Positions 40,794 through 50,479 of a stretch of DNA of 64,000 nucleotides are shown here, piece by piece. Origin of the DNA: Rhynchopus euleeides (lineage: Eukaryota; Euglenozoa; Diplonemea; Diplonemida; Diplonemidae). Below the pieces are notes generated by a model. The model ran no database searches. It was not told the DNA's origin and worked only from the letters and a program-made list of their open reading frames with translations. Each line of letters opens with the position of its first letter. The first letter of the stretch is position 1. The translations under genes were made by a program, and so were the position numbers. The DNA lies in assembly GCA_963210315.1 (NCBI GenBank), contig OY723293.1:1736001-1800000 (forward strand). The letters are read 5' to 3'.

Positions 40794-43700
40794 GCAGCGC
40801 CACATCTACGAGACCGGGCGTGACCTCCTCCTCAGGGCGGGTGACATCGAGCAGAACCCTGGCCCGGCGCAGCACCTCAAGTGCCTGACCTGGAACTGCA
40901 ACGGACTCACCGAGGCAAAAAGGGCGGAGCTCCAGCACCACCTCGCAACCCAGCGGTATGACGTAGTGCATCTGCAGGAACTCCGAGCAGCACAGGGGGG
41001 GGACCCCAAGTTCCCGGGCTACTCCGTCTTTCTCCGACGCCGCACCCAGAAGCGCTGTAAGGGGACGCTCACCTCCGGAGGCGGGATCGCAACCCTAGTG
41101 CGGGAGGACCTACACGCGACTCTTATTGCCACCGCACCAAACGCCAGTGTGACCGAGACCCTCACGGTGCGCGTCACGGGGCCGGAAAGCGCTATCACCT
41201 TCACCAATGTATACCGCCCCTCGGGAGTCGGCACTAGCAACGACCCACGCCGCGACGACTTCTCTACATCCCTGCTACCACACACGCCGGAGTCCATCAT
41301 CGCCGGCGACTTCAACATCCACAACCGTGCCTGGGATAAACATGCGCGCTGCGACGACAAGGGAACAGACCTGTACCACTGGTCCCTCCTCAACGGCATG
41401 TCGCTGTGCAACGACCCTGACCACCCCACACGCATGCGCCGCGACTCCAAGTCCTCGCCGGACATTGTCTTCGCCCACTACGAGCTGGGGGAGGTCACCT
41501 GGAATACCCTAGACCAGTGGCAGTCCGATCACTTCGCCATACAATACACCGTCCCCTTTGCACGAACGCCAGCTGCAGCCACACACCCGGCAGCCAAAGC
41601 CCGCCAACTATGGAACTGGGCAGCGGCAGACTGGCCCGCATTCACTGAGGAGCTGGAACGGCTGTCACGCAAAGTGACGAAGTGGAATGACCCGAAGGAA
41701 TCCTTCCACAAGTGGCTGGGACTGGTACGCACGGTCGCAGCCAAACACATCCCGACGAAGCGAAGCTCTCGCCCCCGCAAGCGGTGGTTCACAAGCAAGG
41801 TGAAACGTGCGATACGGGCGCGGAACGAGGAATCGCGCAGACACGCCCAGACCGCACACCTGTCCCAGGACGACTACGACAAGCTGGACAAGCTGACCAC
41901 CGACGCCACCAACGCCGTCCTCGAAGCAAAGCGCACAACCTGGGAAACCAGGTGCCAGGCCGCGAGCACCAGCAGCGACCTCGGCGCCACCTTCCGGCTT
42001 GTGCGAGAACTCGACGGCCGCAAAATCCAACAGGCTGCCTTCCCACTTGTCGACGGAGGGGTCCCGGTGACCGACCCCAAAGCTAAGGCGGACCTCCTCT
42101 GCAGCCACTACGCCAAGATCAGCGAAGGAAGCGACCAACAGCCACAAGCAGCACACACCCCGCATCATGCGAATGACCAGACACCCCCCGAGCTCTCAGC
42201 TGCCGAAGACGACTTCTCCAAAGAGGAGCTGAACGCGGCTCTATCCGAACTGCAGGAGCGGAAATCCCCAGGGCCTGACGACCTCAACAACGAGCTGCTG
42301 ATGCATCTGGGCCCCCAGGCACGGCAGGGACTCCTGCATGTGCTCAACCTGTCGTGGAACAGCGGCATCCTCCCCGACGCGTGGACACGAGCAGTCATCA
42401 TCCCGATCCTGAAACCGGGGAAGCCAGCAACGGCAGCGTCCTCGTACCGACCAATCGCGCTCACCAGCACAGCGTGCAAGGTGCTAGAAAAAATGGTGAA
42501 GAGGCGCATGGAGCAGCTCATGCTCGACGACGCCTACCCACAGGTGGAGGGGCACTGCGCGAACCAGGCAGGGTTCCAGCGGCTGAGATCGACAACCGAC
42601 CAACTAGCCTACATCACCCAAACAGCAACGGACGCCCTCTCCTCCGGAAAGGCAGCTGTCACCCTGTACTTCGACCTCGAGAAAGCCTTCGACAAGGTCA
42701 GCAAGCACGCAGTCATCAACAGTGTCAGACGGAAGGGCTTCCCCCCGAAATTCACCAGATGGCTACACAACTACTTCAGCAACCGCCGAGCCGCCGCACA
42801 GGTGCACGGGGTAAGAAGCGACTACTACGACTTCAACAACGGGGTCCCGCAGGGAACAGTGCTCTCGCCCCTGCTCTTCAACTGCGTGATGGACGATGTA
42901 TCTCGAGCCATCACCGCCTCCCCTAACATCCACCCAGCGGTGTTCGCAGATGACATCGCAGTACTCGTCGTCGGGGACAACTACACTGAAGCCCTAAGCA
43001 CCGCACAGGGCGTCATATCCACACTCGCCGCCGAAATCCCACTCCACGGGCTGCAGCTCTCCCCCAGTAAGTGCTGCTACACGCTGATGGGAACGACGCC
43101 CGCAGCGTTGGGCGAGCACAGACGCATGGAGCTCCCAGACGGCACCCCCCTCCAGCACGAATCGACAGCGAAGTACCTCGGGGTCTACATCGATGCCTGC
43201 CACACGATGACAGACCACGTCGACCACGTCGTGACCACCTGCATGCGACGCCTGAGCATTCTGCGTATGTTGGCAGGCACTGACTGGGGCTCAAGTGGAG
43301 ACACGCTGCGCCAGGCCTACCTGACATATGTCTACCCCATCCTGATGTACGCCGCCAGCGTCTACACCCCTGGCCTGTCCACGAAGAACCTCAAACGCCT
43401 GCGAGATGTCCACCGCATGGCAGCCCTGATCATCACGGGCTGTATGAAGAACACCAGCACGGCAAAGCTCCTCTGGGAATCACACCTGCGAGACCTCGAC
43501 CTCGACTTCAAGGTCGCGGTGTGCACAGACCACGAACGCTTCCGCCGCGTGCCCCACTCCCCAGGATACCGGGCGCAACTAAACACCGGGAACACGGGAG
43601 GCAGCTGGCTACATCAGGCACGGAGTCTGGTGAAATCCTCGAAGGTCGACGGGCGCACCCCCCTGCTGGCCCCCCTGCATGCAGCACACCCCATCCCCCC

Positions 43701-44733
43701 CTGGGAATGGAACCTGGTGCTGCCACGAGTACACATCCTGGCGACGCTGCCGGGGCTCACCGCCCCAAAGGCCGCCACCCCGAAAGACACCCTCCGGGAC
43801 CTGGCAGAGCAGACCATCCAGGCCCTCCCGACATGCGCCTGGCATGTGTACACCGACGGGTCAGTCTCCAACTCCACATCGCGGCAACAGCAGGGCGGCG
43901 CAGGAGCAGCGGTGTACAGCATGCCGGAGGGCCGCCTCAGGAAAAAGCTCGCCTGGCCGGCAGGACTCCGCTGCATCAGCTACCAGGCGGAGCTGGTGGC
44001 CATCAGAGAATCCCTCGCTCACCTATGCACCCTGGTATCCCCAGGCGAAACGATCGCCATCCTCACAGACTCGCAGAGCGCACTGAACGCGCTGCTGAGC
44101 GGCCCGCAGCGAGCGAGAGGATCCACCGAATGGGACATCTGGAGGTGGTTGAACGAGCTCGCCCAAACCCACGATGTCACCACCCACCTCCGCTACATCC
44201 CGTCACACGTTGGGGTAGCAGGGAACGAACTCGCTGACAAACAGGCGCAAATCGGTGCCTTCCGGCCGCAGGTGGAACCGGTTAGCCTCGCGTCGGCTCG
44301 TGTCGTCCTCCGCCGACACATCTACAACGACGCAACGGTGCCCCGCACGGACAGCGTGTACGCGTACCGTTCGGGAATCGGGGAGACGCGACTGCAACGC
44401 CCCGACCTCCGCATGGAGGGACTCACCCGCTTAGGGGAAACCACCATCCGCCGACTCCGGGCCGACCACCACCGCCTGGTCTACGACCACGACATCCCGG
44501 GCACGGCACAACCACCTTGCCAACCCTGCCTGAAGCATGCGCCGGGCCACCCCCCGCCTGGGGTCTCACTGAAGCACCTCTTCTTCGGCTGCCCCGCGAC
44601 AGCGTCGGCCCGACACCACCTCACAGCCACAAACGTGCACAACCTGCTGTTGCACAACTGCAAGGAGGCACTGCGCTACCTGGCCGAGGCAGGGGTAACG
44701 GAGCACGGCGAGAAGGACTACCTGAACGCGTGA
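40768..44733 (+). CDS. LINE ORF2: 2A-endonuclease-RT-RNase H polyprotein
   Basis: Open from the codon after the ORF1 UGA to TGA 44733; after 2A separation the protein would start at Pro 40864 and have 1289 residues. Endonuclease (EEP/APE): TWNCNGL (40888), VVHLQEL, GDFNIHN (about 41305), SSPDIVFAH, SDHFAI (about 41524). RT: LYFDLEKAFDKV (about 42664), NNGVPQGTVLSPLLFN (about 42835) and FADD (about 42943), with all three catalytic Asp. RNase H: YTDGS (about 43850), QAELVAI, LTDSQS (about 44063), SHVGVAGNELAD. C-terminal CxxC...H...C knuckle at about 44518. No ATG occurs before the middle of the endonuclease domain, so an independent AUG start would give a broken enzyme. Looks intact and possibly active. 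Confidence 0.92.
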   Translation, partial: RGGPPSPGLQRHIYETGRDLLLRAGDIEQNPGPAQHLKCLTWNCNGLTEAKRAELQHHLATQRYDVVHLQELRAAQGGDPKFPGYSVFLRRRTQKRCKGTLTSGGGIATLVREDLHATLIATAPNASVTETLTVRVTGPESAITFTNVYRPSGVGTSNDPRRDDFSTSLLPHTPESIIAGDFNIHNRAWDKHARCDDKGTDLYHWSLLNGMSLCNDPDHPTRMRRDSKSSPDIVFAHYELGEVTWNTLDQWQSDHFAIQYTVPFARTPAAATHPAAKARQLWNWAAADWPAFTEELERLSRKVTKWNDPKESFHKWLGLVRTVAAKHIPTKRSSRPRKRWFTSKVKRAIRARNEESRRHAQTAHLSQDDYDKLDKLTTDATNAVLEAKRTTWETRCQAASTSSDLGATFRLVRELDGRKIQQAAFPLVDGGVPVTDPKAKADLLCSHYAKISEGSDQQPQAAHTPHHANDQTPPELSAAEDDFSKEELNAALSELQERKSPGPDDLNNELLMHLGPQARQGLLHVLNLSWNSGILPDAWTRAVIIPILKPGKPATAASSYRPIALTSTACKVLEKMVKRRMEQLMLDDAYPQVEGHCANQAGFQRLRSTTDQLAYITQTATDALSSGKAAVTLYFDLEKAFDKVSKHAVINSVRRKGFPPKFTRWLHNYFSNRRAAAQVHGVRSDYYDFNNGVPQGTVLSPLLFNCVMDDVSRAITASPNIHPAVFADDIAVLVVGDNYTEALSTAQGVISTLAAEIPLHGLQLSPSKCCYTLMGTTPAALGEHRRMELPDGTPLQHESTAKYLGVYIDACHTMTDHVDHVVTTCMRRLSILRMLAGTDWGSSGDTLRQAYLTYVYPILMYAASVYTPGLSTKNLKRLRDVHRMAALIITGCMKNTSTAKLLWESHLRDLDLDFKVAVCTDHERFRRVPHSPGYRAQLNTGNTGGSWLHQARSLVKSSKVDGRTPLLAPLHAAHPIPPWEWNLVLPRVHILATLPGLTAPKAATPKDTLRDLAEQTIQALPTCAWHVYTDGSVSNSTSRQQQGGAGAAVYSMPEGRLRKKLAWPAGLRCISYQAELVAIRESLAHLCTLVSPGETIAILTDSQSALNALLSGPQRARGSTEWDIWRWLNELAQTHDVTTHLRYIPSHVGVAGNELADKQAQIGAFRPQVEPVSLASARVVLRRHIYNDATVPRTDSVYAYRSGIGETRLQRPDLRMEGLTRLGETTIRRLRADHHRLVYDHDIPGTAQPPCQPCLKHAPGHPPPGVSLKHLFFGCPATASARHHLTATNVHNLLLHNCKEALRYLAEAGVTEHGEKDYLNA
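40822..40866 (+). other. 2A-like ribosome-skipping motif
   Basis: Encodes DLLLRAGDIEQNPGP, matching the D(V/I)ExNPG-P consensus with the usual Leu-rich approach. The Gly-Pro junction is at 40863/40864. In frame with both ORF1 (across the UGA) and ORF2. Confidence 0.92.
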
Positions 44734-45060
44734 ACCAAATAACATCATCAGAGAACAAGGGCTTCGGCCCGACCCCCCAGCACCCCCCCCCCCCCCCCAT
44801 CCCAGCCCCACGTCACTTTCCACAGGCCGCCAGGCGCGTCAGCGTCGGCGACCGCCCGCCCCCAGTCTGAGAGGCATCAGCCGAATCTCGGTGGAGGCGG
44901 GCACAAAACAAAAGGGAGAGTCGTCACTGTGCATATCAGCACGGTCCCGCCCTCTGTGCCAGACCAACACACCACCAAAGGAAAAGAGGAAGAGGCGACG
45001 TAAGGCAATGCCTCCGTGCGGCCAGGAGAACACGAAATAGCGACCCCCTCAACGGGGAAT

Positions 45061-45252
45061 GCTACGAGCACGGCCAAAAATCGTTCAAATCGTTCAAAAT
45101 GACCACCCCTCACCCCCCGCCCACCGAACCCTCCTTCCTGTCCTCCCCATATATCTGCTGTGCCCATGCCCTGCATTTTTGTGTGAGTGGCTGGCCCCTC
45201 TGGGCTGTTATGTTGCCGTGCGTGTATTTTTTTTGGTATTATTCGTTTGATA
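45061..45252. other. Spacer between LINE and element B
   Basis: Contains two TCGTTCAAA motifs (45081, 45090) and pyrimidine-rich DNA; ends at the TA before element B. No gene. Confidence 0.5.
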
Positions 45253-45275
45253 CACGGTGGACTCCAGCGGCCCTA

Positions 45276-45380
45276 GCGGGAGTCTGGGAGCGGGAGTCTG
45301 AGCGGGTGTCAAAGACTCCCGCTAGCGGGAGTCTATACTCCCGCTAGGGGGAGTCTGACTCCCCCTAGCGGGAGTCTTTT
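45276..45380. repeat. Element B left subterminal array
   Basis: GGGAGTC/GACTCCC and CTAGCGGGAG palindromes, e.g. GACTCCCGCTAGCGGGAGTC at about 45326-45345. Mirror array at 47476-47566. Confidence 0.85.
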
Positions 45381-45567
45381 CACCTATTTTCATCCATTTT
45401 TCCCATGATATAGTTACAGTCTACTGGCGTGGGGGGTAAAATCATGGTGGAAGAGGGATGGGGAGGGGCTTGTTTTGCTTCTGTCAGTTTCCCCGGACTC
45501 TGGACTACCTACCTATCCTCCTGGTAGCGGCTGCACCTGCGGAGGTGAGCGGTTAGAATTTGAGGTG

Positions 45568-46702
45568 TCAAAGTGCGGCCATCGCCTGTCGTAGTTGTGT
45601 TACACCTTGGGCAAGACAAGCCATCCTGCAGGCCTCATCTTCTTCGTCAGAACTGTCATCCCCCTCCTGCTGTGCGCGTTGGTCAAGCGTGCTCAAAGTC
45701 GCCTCGGATGACACGAATGGTGTGAAAGTCGCCCCCAGCGGGATTGGCATTTTGCACAAGCAGAGCGATAATTTGCGGTGTCCTTCGGGGAACCGGAACA
45801 GGAAGTAGGGCGCGCTGATGGGTTCAACGAAGTCCTGTGTGTTGCAGTGCACAAACCCCTTCTGCAGCTGTGTCAACTGTGTGCAAAGAACATACACAGC
45901 CAATCTATGAGCGTGTCGGGTGTGCAGACACGGACACAGAATGACTTCTCTATACCCGAGGATCCCGTCCTGCGACAGGTGCGCAACCTTCCAAGGCATG
46001 CCCGATGCGCGCCGCTTCTCTTCTGCCATCGCAAGATCTCTCTCGTAAGTTGCGGAGCTGGCGATTGTAACGGCATCTTTCTTGCGATGTCCGTTCTCTG
46101 CTTCTTCATTCGTCGTTGTTCTGCAGAGGCACTGCATCTTCTGGAGCCCACCAATGATGGAGACTGTGTACGTAGGCATTGCGCGTTGATCCCTTTTCGG
46201 CATGCTCCATCAACCAGTGAAATATATGCCCTGAGATCCGAGCACGCAAGAAGGGAATCCGGGCTGACTCATCCTTGCATCCCCAGAAGCGCCAGGGGAT
46301 GTCTGCATACCGGAAATGCATGAGGTCTGCAAGGGAGACAAAGAGGTAGCGGAACAAGCCCTTGTAGGTGTGTCCTGTGACAGGCAAGCACGACCTTCCG
46401 GAACTGAGCACCTGTCCCATGCTGCGACACATTCAGTGCAAGGTTTGTACAGGTCTTGTCGAATATTTTTTTGTTGTCTCATCCAGTACCCTGATCAGCC
46501 GCATGGCGAGCCCCTTGCAGTCATGGAGTGCTGGGGTGACGTAGCGGGCATTGGGAAGCACACCTGCCAAGAGGGAGGGGTAGCCAGCCTCTTTCATCTC
46601 AGAGAGAGTCAGGTGCGGGTATCGATGCACCTGTTGATACCAGCGTTCTTCTGGGATGTCGCACAGTGAGCATCGGTGCCCTCGCCCCCCGCATCGCCTC
46701 AT
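45568..46702 (-). pseudogene. Element B ORF2 remnant
   Basis: Minus strand, three frames. From 46702: HRCSLCDIPEERWYQQVHRY, LSEMKEAGYPSLLAGV and VTPALHDCKGLAMRLI match the element C core. After a shift come MHFRYADIPWRF, STRNAYVHSLHHWW and APEDAV. After another come ERDLAMAEEKRRASG to LSLCLCKMPIPLGA, ending with an acidic tail at 45568. The first 170 residues found in C are missing, and no C2H2 fingers are left. Decayed copy; function gone. Confidence 0.7.
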
Positions 46703-46719
46703 TGTTGCCCACTGCTGAT

Positions 46720-46829
46720 CTATACTCCCGCTAGCGGGAGTTGGACTCCCCCTAGTTGAGACTCCCGAAAAGGGTTAAACCCGGTAGTGGTACCCTACCC
46801 CCGCTGGAGTCCACCGTGCAAGGCCGGAT
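46720..46829. repeat. Internal copy of element B right terminus
   Basis: Reads inward from CCGCTGGAGTCCACCGTG (46812-46829) and matches 47490-47599 for about 100 bp with an 18-bp insertion, then stops after GGGAGTATAGA. It replaces the end of ORF1 and the start of ORF2. Confidence 0.85.
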
Positions 46830-47348
46830 CAGCCCACGGGTGGGTTTGAGGAAGAAATCTGGGGGGGCAAATTTTGCTGCGACTTCCGGTTTCACCCGGC
46901 CGAACTCCAGCATCTATCCAGACCCACGGTGCCAAGCCGTTCGCCCGTGTCGCGATCATTCGCGGCTTCAGGCTGCCCCCGACGACACGTTTGTATCCTG
47001 CACCTTGCCATACTTCGCCTCCACCTTGTATATGACGGAGAGCGCCCTCCTTCCGCATCGTTGCGACGTCCCTGACAGCGAACTTATCCATGTCAGGGAA
47101 GACATGGCGATGATTGCGTTGGCCACCTGGGTGCTGTGCTTGTGGAGCTCCTTGCTCAACACCGTTGCTAGGAGCCTTCTAATGGATCCCAGTGTCAGCA
47201 CACTGCCCCCTTTTTTAACAGGGAAGGCCGTGCAAAAATCATGCACAATGTTCGTCGCCTCCGCAGCCTCGGGACTCTCTGCGCTCTTCTTCTTCTTAAT
47301 CGACTTTGCCGCCGGCTTCGCTGCCGGCTTCGTTGTCGTCTTCCCCAT
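46830..47348 (-). pseudogene. Element B ORF1 remnant
   Basis: Starts at ATG 47348 with a Lys/Ala-rich head (MGKTTTKPAAKPAAKSIKKK), a helical part (GSIRRLLATVLSKELHKHST) and SVIYKVEAKYGKV, at which point the frame slips. The match to A and C continues in another frame (YKRVVGGSLKPRMIATRANG) to the junction with the internal terminus at 46829. Truncated relative to the 281-residue element C ORF1. Confidence 0.65.
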
Positions 47349-47475
47349 TTTTGTGAATCAGGTCTGCGAGCTGGGATGGGTGGAAACGTCCGTTTCGTTT
47401 GGTGTGGCTGTACTTCAGTGACGAGTGCCACATTGCATAGGTATCATGGGAAAAATGAGTGAAAATAGGTGAAAA

Positions 47476-47566
47476 GACTCCCGCTAGGGGGAGTCAGACT
47501 CCCCCTAGCGGGAGTCTATACTCCCGCTAGCGGGAGTTGGACTCCCCCTAGTTGAGACTCCCGAAA
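47476..47566. repeat. Element B right subterminal array
   Basis: GACTCCCGCTAG/CTAGCGGGAGTC palindromes in mirror order to 45276-45380. Confidence 0.85.
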
Positions 47567-47599
47567 AGGGTTACCCTACCCCCGCTGGAGTCCACCGTG

Positions 47600-49500
47600 T
47601 AGGTTTCCCCACCACCACCCCCCACCCCCCGAGAGGCGGAATCCCAACTGGGCGGGATAGCGTATCAGTTCTCGTGCGTTCGTCTCTCGTGGACTTTCTG
47701 TACGATGCGGGTCCGCTAATCCAACACAGCAAACGGGCGGGAAGAGTTTTCTGTGATTTTTTTGTCTTTTTCTTTGTTTTGCCGTGGAATGGATCGGCAC
47801 GCAGTGTGGTTTGAGACAGCAGCACAAGACAACCTCCCGCAGGGGACACACCATACTGCTCGTACGCACAAACAGAACCCGGGGCTCTTTGCAGCAACGC
47901 TTTGTGCCTACAGTGCCTGCAGTCGCAGGCGCCGTTGGTATAAACAAGGAAAATCAAACCTTCGAAAAGTCCTTTTTGTGCTGCTCCAGCAGTGACCACA
48001 CATAGAGTGTTTTGATGGGTTGAACCTTTAGGCTGCTCTCTCATGTTCAGGTTATTTCATTTTGATTTGCTTTGAGTGTGTGCCTGGCATGTTGCAGTGG
48101 CGGGTGGGTGGGGTCCCACACAGCGCCGTTGCACCGGAGATGAGCGTGACTCGCACTCGCTTGACCGGGGAGGAGGCCCACAACTCGCAGGCGCGGGAGT
48201 AGGTTACCCGCCACTTGACAGCGCGGCTGATGCAATTAAGAACGTGGCATCCATTACCCGAGTCTCCTCGCTCGGGTCACCAAGCAGTGTCGACTTGTCG
48301 ACATCAACACAACGCCTGTTGAAGACTGCTCTCGAAGGCTCCGTTGCTTCAAGGAGATTCGTTCTGTGGTGAACAGTGCGTTTAGTCTTTCACTTCAGTC
48401 TCTGTGACAGGCACAGAGAGGCACAGAATGCGCCCCCCTCCCCCCAGAGAGCTAGTGCGCCAGACCCCCTGGCGCACCCGATATTGTTGTTTGTTTTTGT
48501 GTCAAAAAAAATATTGTGGTGTACAGCAGCCGTGTTGGCCACGGTATGTCGTGTTGTCGAAGAACCGAACAGAAAAATCGAAGTAAACAAGAACCGAAAA
48601 GGAAACAAAGAAAAAACAAACGAACCTGAACCCCAAAAAAAAATGGAATGGGATGGACCGGGCCCCGCCCGTTGATTGTCGATCCCAAAAAAGAGAAAAC
48701 CGTGAGCCGCCATGATGTACGTTTGTGATCATCGGAATATGTGCAACCAAAGGGGAAAAAAACAAGAGCAAAACCGGGCTTTGGGCTTGCCCCGCCGGCT
48801 CCTACACCCACCCCAGGCTCCAGGGGGGCGCCAGAGGCGCACGCTGTGTTGAGGGGATTCGGGCAAGAGAAGTGCCGCCGCTTTGTGTTCGATCTTTCAG
48901 GAAACCGTGATACTCCCCTCCACCCCTCCCCCCCCACCCCCTCCCCCCCCACCCCTCCCCCCCCACCCCCTCCCCCCCTCCCCCCCTCCCCCTCCTCCAC
49001 CCCTGCCCCCTTGCCCAGCGTCGTACAGGGTATCCCTGGTCCCAGGACTGGTTTTGCATCAGACACCCCCTTTGCCCAGCGTAGCACTGATCTGTGGAAC
49101 AGGTCGTGTTGCGCGCCAAAGTGGCGAAGTCCACACATGGGCATATGTAATATGTTCCGCGCGGCGCTTCTCTGCTGGCCTCCTCAGGAGGTTGCCAAGC
49201 CATGGTTTTCGTCACGACTGGTCTGAACACAGCCTCACCTCATCGCACACACCCACCCCCAACAGGCAATAAAAAGGTTCCCCAAAAGGTTACCCGTCTA
49301 CTTCCAAGCAGGCCTTCGTCCTTTTTTCCAGCAGCCCTCTTTCTCTCTTTGAACCGAGTTGCTAACACCTGCTTCCTGCAAGACAGCCTTTTTTTGCTTG
49401 AATTTTTGTATTCGCTTTCGTCTTCTGCTCCTCCAGCCTACACGCTCTACCGCGCGTTTAGCTCTTCTTCTTCGCCGCCTCCACACCCCCGACCGACAAG
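47600..49500. other. Intergenic before the RRM gene
   Basis: No gene supported. A CCCCTCC/CCCACCCC tract occupies 48914-49010. Pyrimidine tracts (CTTTTTTCCAG near 49320, CTTTCTCTCTTTG near 49350) lie before the RRM gene and could serve trans- or cis-splicing. Confidence 0.5.
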
Positions 49501-50472
49501 ATGCAGCAGGTGAACAACAACGCGATTCTGCTGGCGCAGGCCCAGGCACAGCTGCAGCTCCAGGCGCTTCAGCTGCAGGCTCTGCAGCAGCAGGCACAGC
49601 AGCAGCTGGTGCAGCAGCTCGCGGCGCAGCAGGTTGCGGCACAGGCGATGGGCGTCAACTTCCCCACCAACGATGTGCTGGCGCAGATGGCTGCGATGGG
49701 CGCCCTCCCTGCCGCCGTGGGCATGATCCCCAACGGCGCTGACCAGCAGCGGGCCATGAACCCCAACATGACGCAGATCCAGGGCGCGCCCGCCCTCTCC
49801 ACCATGTCCACCCTGTCCGACGCATCGCTGCGCGGGTCGTCGACTGAGGGCTCCGCCTCCTCGCAGAACACCACGCCGCGCCGTGCCGAGGGCGACAACC
49901 TGATTGTCAACTCGCTTGCCTCCTGGATGGACCAGGACTGGCTGGAGAACACCTTCGCCCGTTTCGGCGTGCTGGACCACGCCCGCGTCGTGTGCAACAT
50001 CGCAACCAACAAGTCGAAGGGGTTCGGCTTTGTGAAGTTCCAGAAGGCGAGCGATGCGGCGAAGGCTGTTGAGGCGCTGAACGGCTTCCTCCCCCCGCGC
50101 GCCGTGAAGCCCATCAAGGTGAGCGTTGCACGCGAGCAGGAGGCCCCCTCTGAGAAGCAGAGCGTGAACGTCTACATCTCGGGTGTGAAGGATGTCTTTA
50201 CCAGCTCCGACATGAACCGCCTCTGCGGCCGCTACGGGCGTGTTGTGGAGGTGAAGGTGCTGTCCCTGCGTAACCACTCCGACGGCGTGTGCTTCGTGAA
50301 GTATGAGACTGTCGAGCAGGCAGCAGCCTGCTGCCAGGCGCTGAACAAGTCGACGCAGACAGGGAGGGACGGCCGCACCGTGTCCCTTGTGGCACGCTTT
50401 GCCGACAAGCTGGGCAAGTCCCGCCAGAACTTCTCGGACAACGAGTGCCCGAAGCTGCTGCAGTCGTCGTGA
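49501..50472 (+). CDS. RNA-binding protein with two RRMs and Q-rich N-terminus
   Basis: 323 residues from ATG 49501. Residues 1-45 are Gln/Leu/Ala-rich (LQLQALQLQALQQQ), likely helical and prone to self-association. RRM1 is at about 133-210 with RNP2 LIVNSL and RNP1 KGFGFVKF. RRM2 is at about 222-300 with RNP2 VYISGV and RNP1 GVCFVKY. Tandem RRMs of this ELAV/CELF-like kind bind U-rich mRNA elements and control stability or translation; in euglenozoans such proteins are the chief layer of gene regulation, but that parent group is not proven. The start is supported by ACAAGATG context and no conserved sequence upstream. Single exon, ends TGA, with AATAAA directly after. Confidence 0.92.
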   Translation: MQQVNNNAILLAQAQAQLQLQALQLQALQQQAQQQLVQQLAAQQVAAQAMGVNFPTNDVLAQMAAMGALPAAVGMIPNGADQQRAMNPNMTQIQGAPALSTMSTLSDASLRGSSTEGSASSQNTTPRRAEGDNLIVNSLASWMDQDWLENTFARFGVLDHARVVCNIATNKSKGFGFVKFQKASDAAKAVEALNGFLPPRAVKPIKVSVAREQEAPSEKQSVNVYISGVKDVFTSSDMNRLCGRYGRVVEVKVLSLRNHSDGVCFVKYETVEQAAACCQALNKSTQTGRDGRTVSLVARFADKLGKSRQNFSDNECPKLLQSS

Positions 50473-50473
50473 A

Positions 50474-50479
50474 AATAAA
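50474..50479 (+). terminator. Possible poly(A) signal AATAAA
   Basis: AATAAA two bases after the stop of the RRM gene. Position is unusually close; it may be chance. Confidence 0.35.

Larger units (their letters stand above)
38401..45060 (+). mobile_element. LINE retrotransposon with ORF1 and APE-RT-RNase H ORF2
   Basis: Ends are approximate; no target duplication could be fixed. Order: 5' untranslated region with two hairpins and a 53-bp repeat, ORF1 (39028-40767), in-frame ORF2 to 44733, then a 3' region with C runs to about 45060. ORF2 carries an AP-like endonuclease, reverse transcriptase, RNase H and a terminal Cys/His motif, the arrangement of I/Ingi/L1-type elements. A 2A-like motif at the head of ORF2 recalls trypanosome L1Tc, although there it stands at the start of a single ORF. 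Confidence 0.92.
45253..47599 (-). mobile_element. Element B, CACGG-terminated, internally rearranged
   Basis: Termini CACGGTGGACTCCAGCGG (45253) and its inverse (to 47599), flanked by TA on both sides. Subterminal arrays of GACTCCCGCTAGCGGGAGTC palindromes at both ends, followed by a shared inner TTTTCACCTATTTTCA segment. ORF1 and ORF2 remnants on the minus strand are related to those of A and C. A third copy of the right terminus lies inside (46720-46829), between ORF1 and ORF2. Confidence 0.85.

Noticed and set aside
40966-44733. ORF2 start at 40966
   Set aside because: That codon is GTG, lies inside the endonuclease domain and would remove its first conserved strand; the frame is open back to the ORF1 stop.
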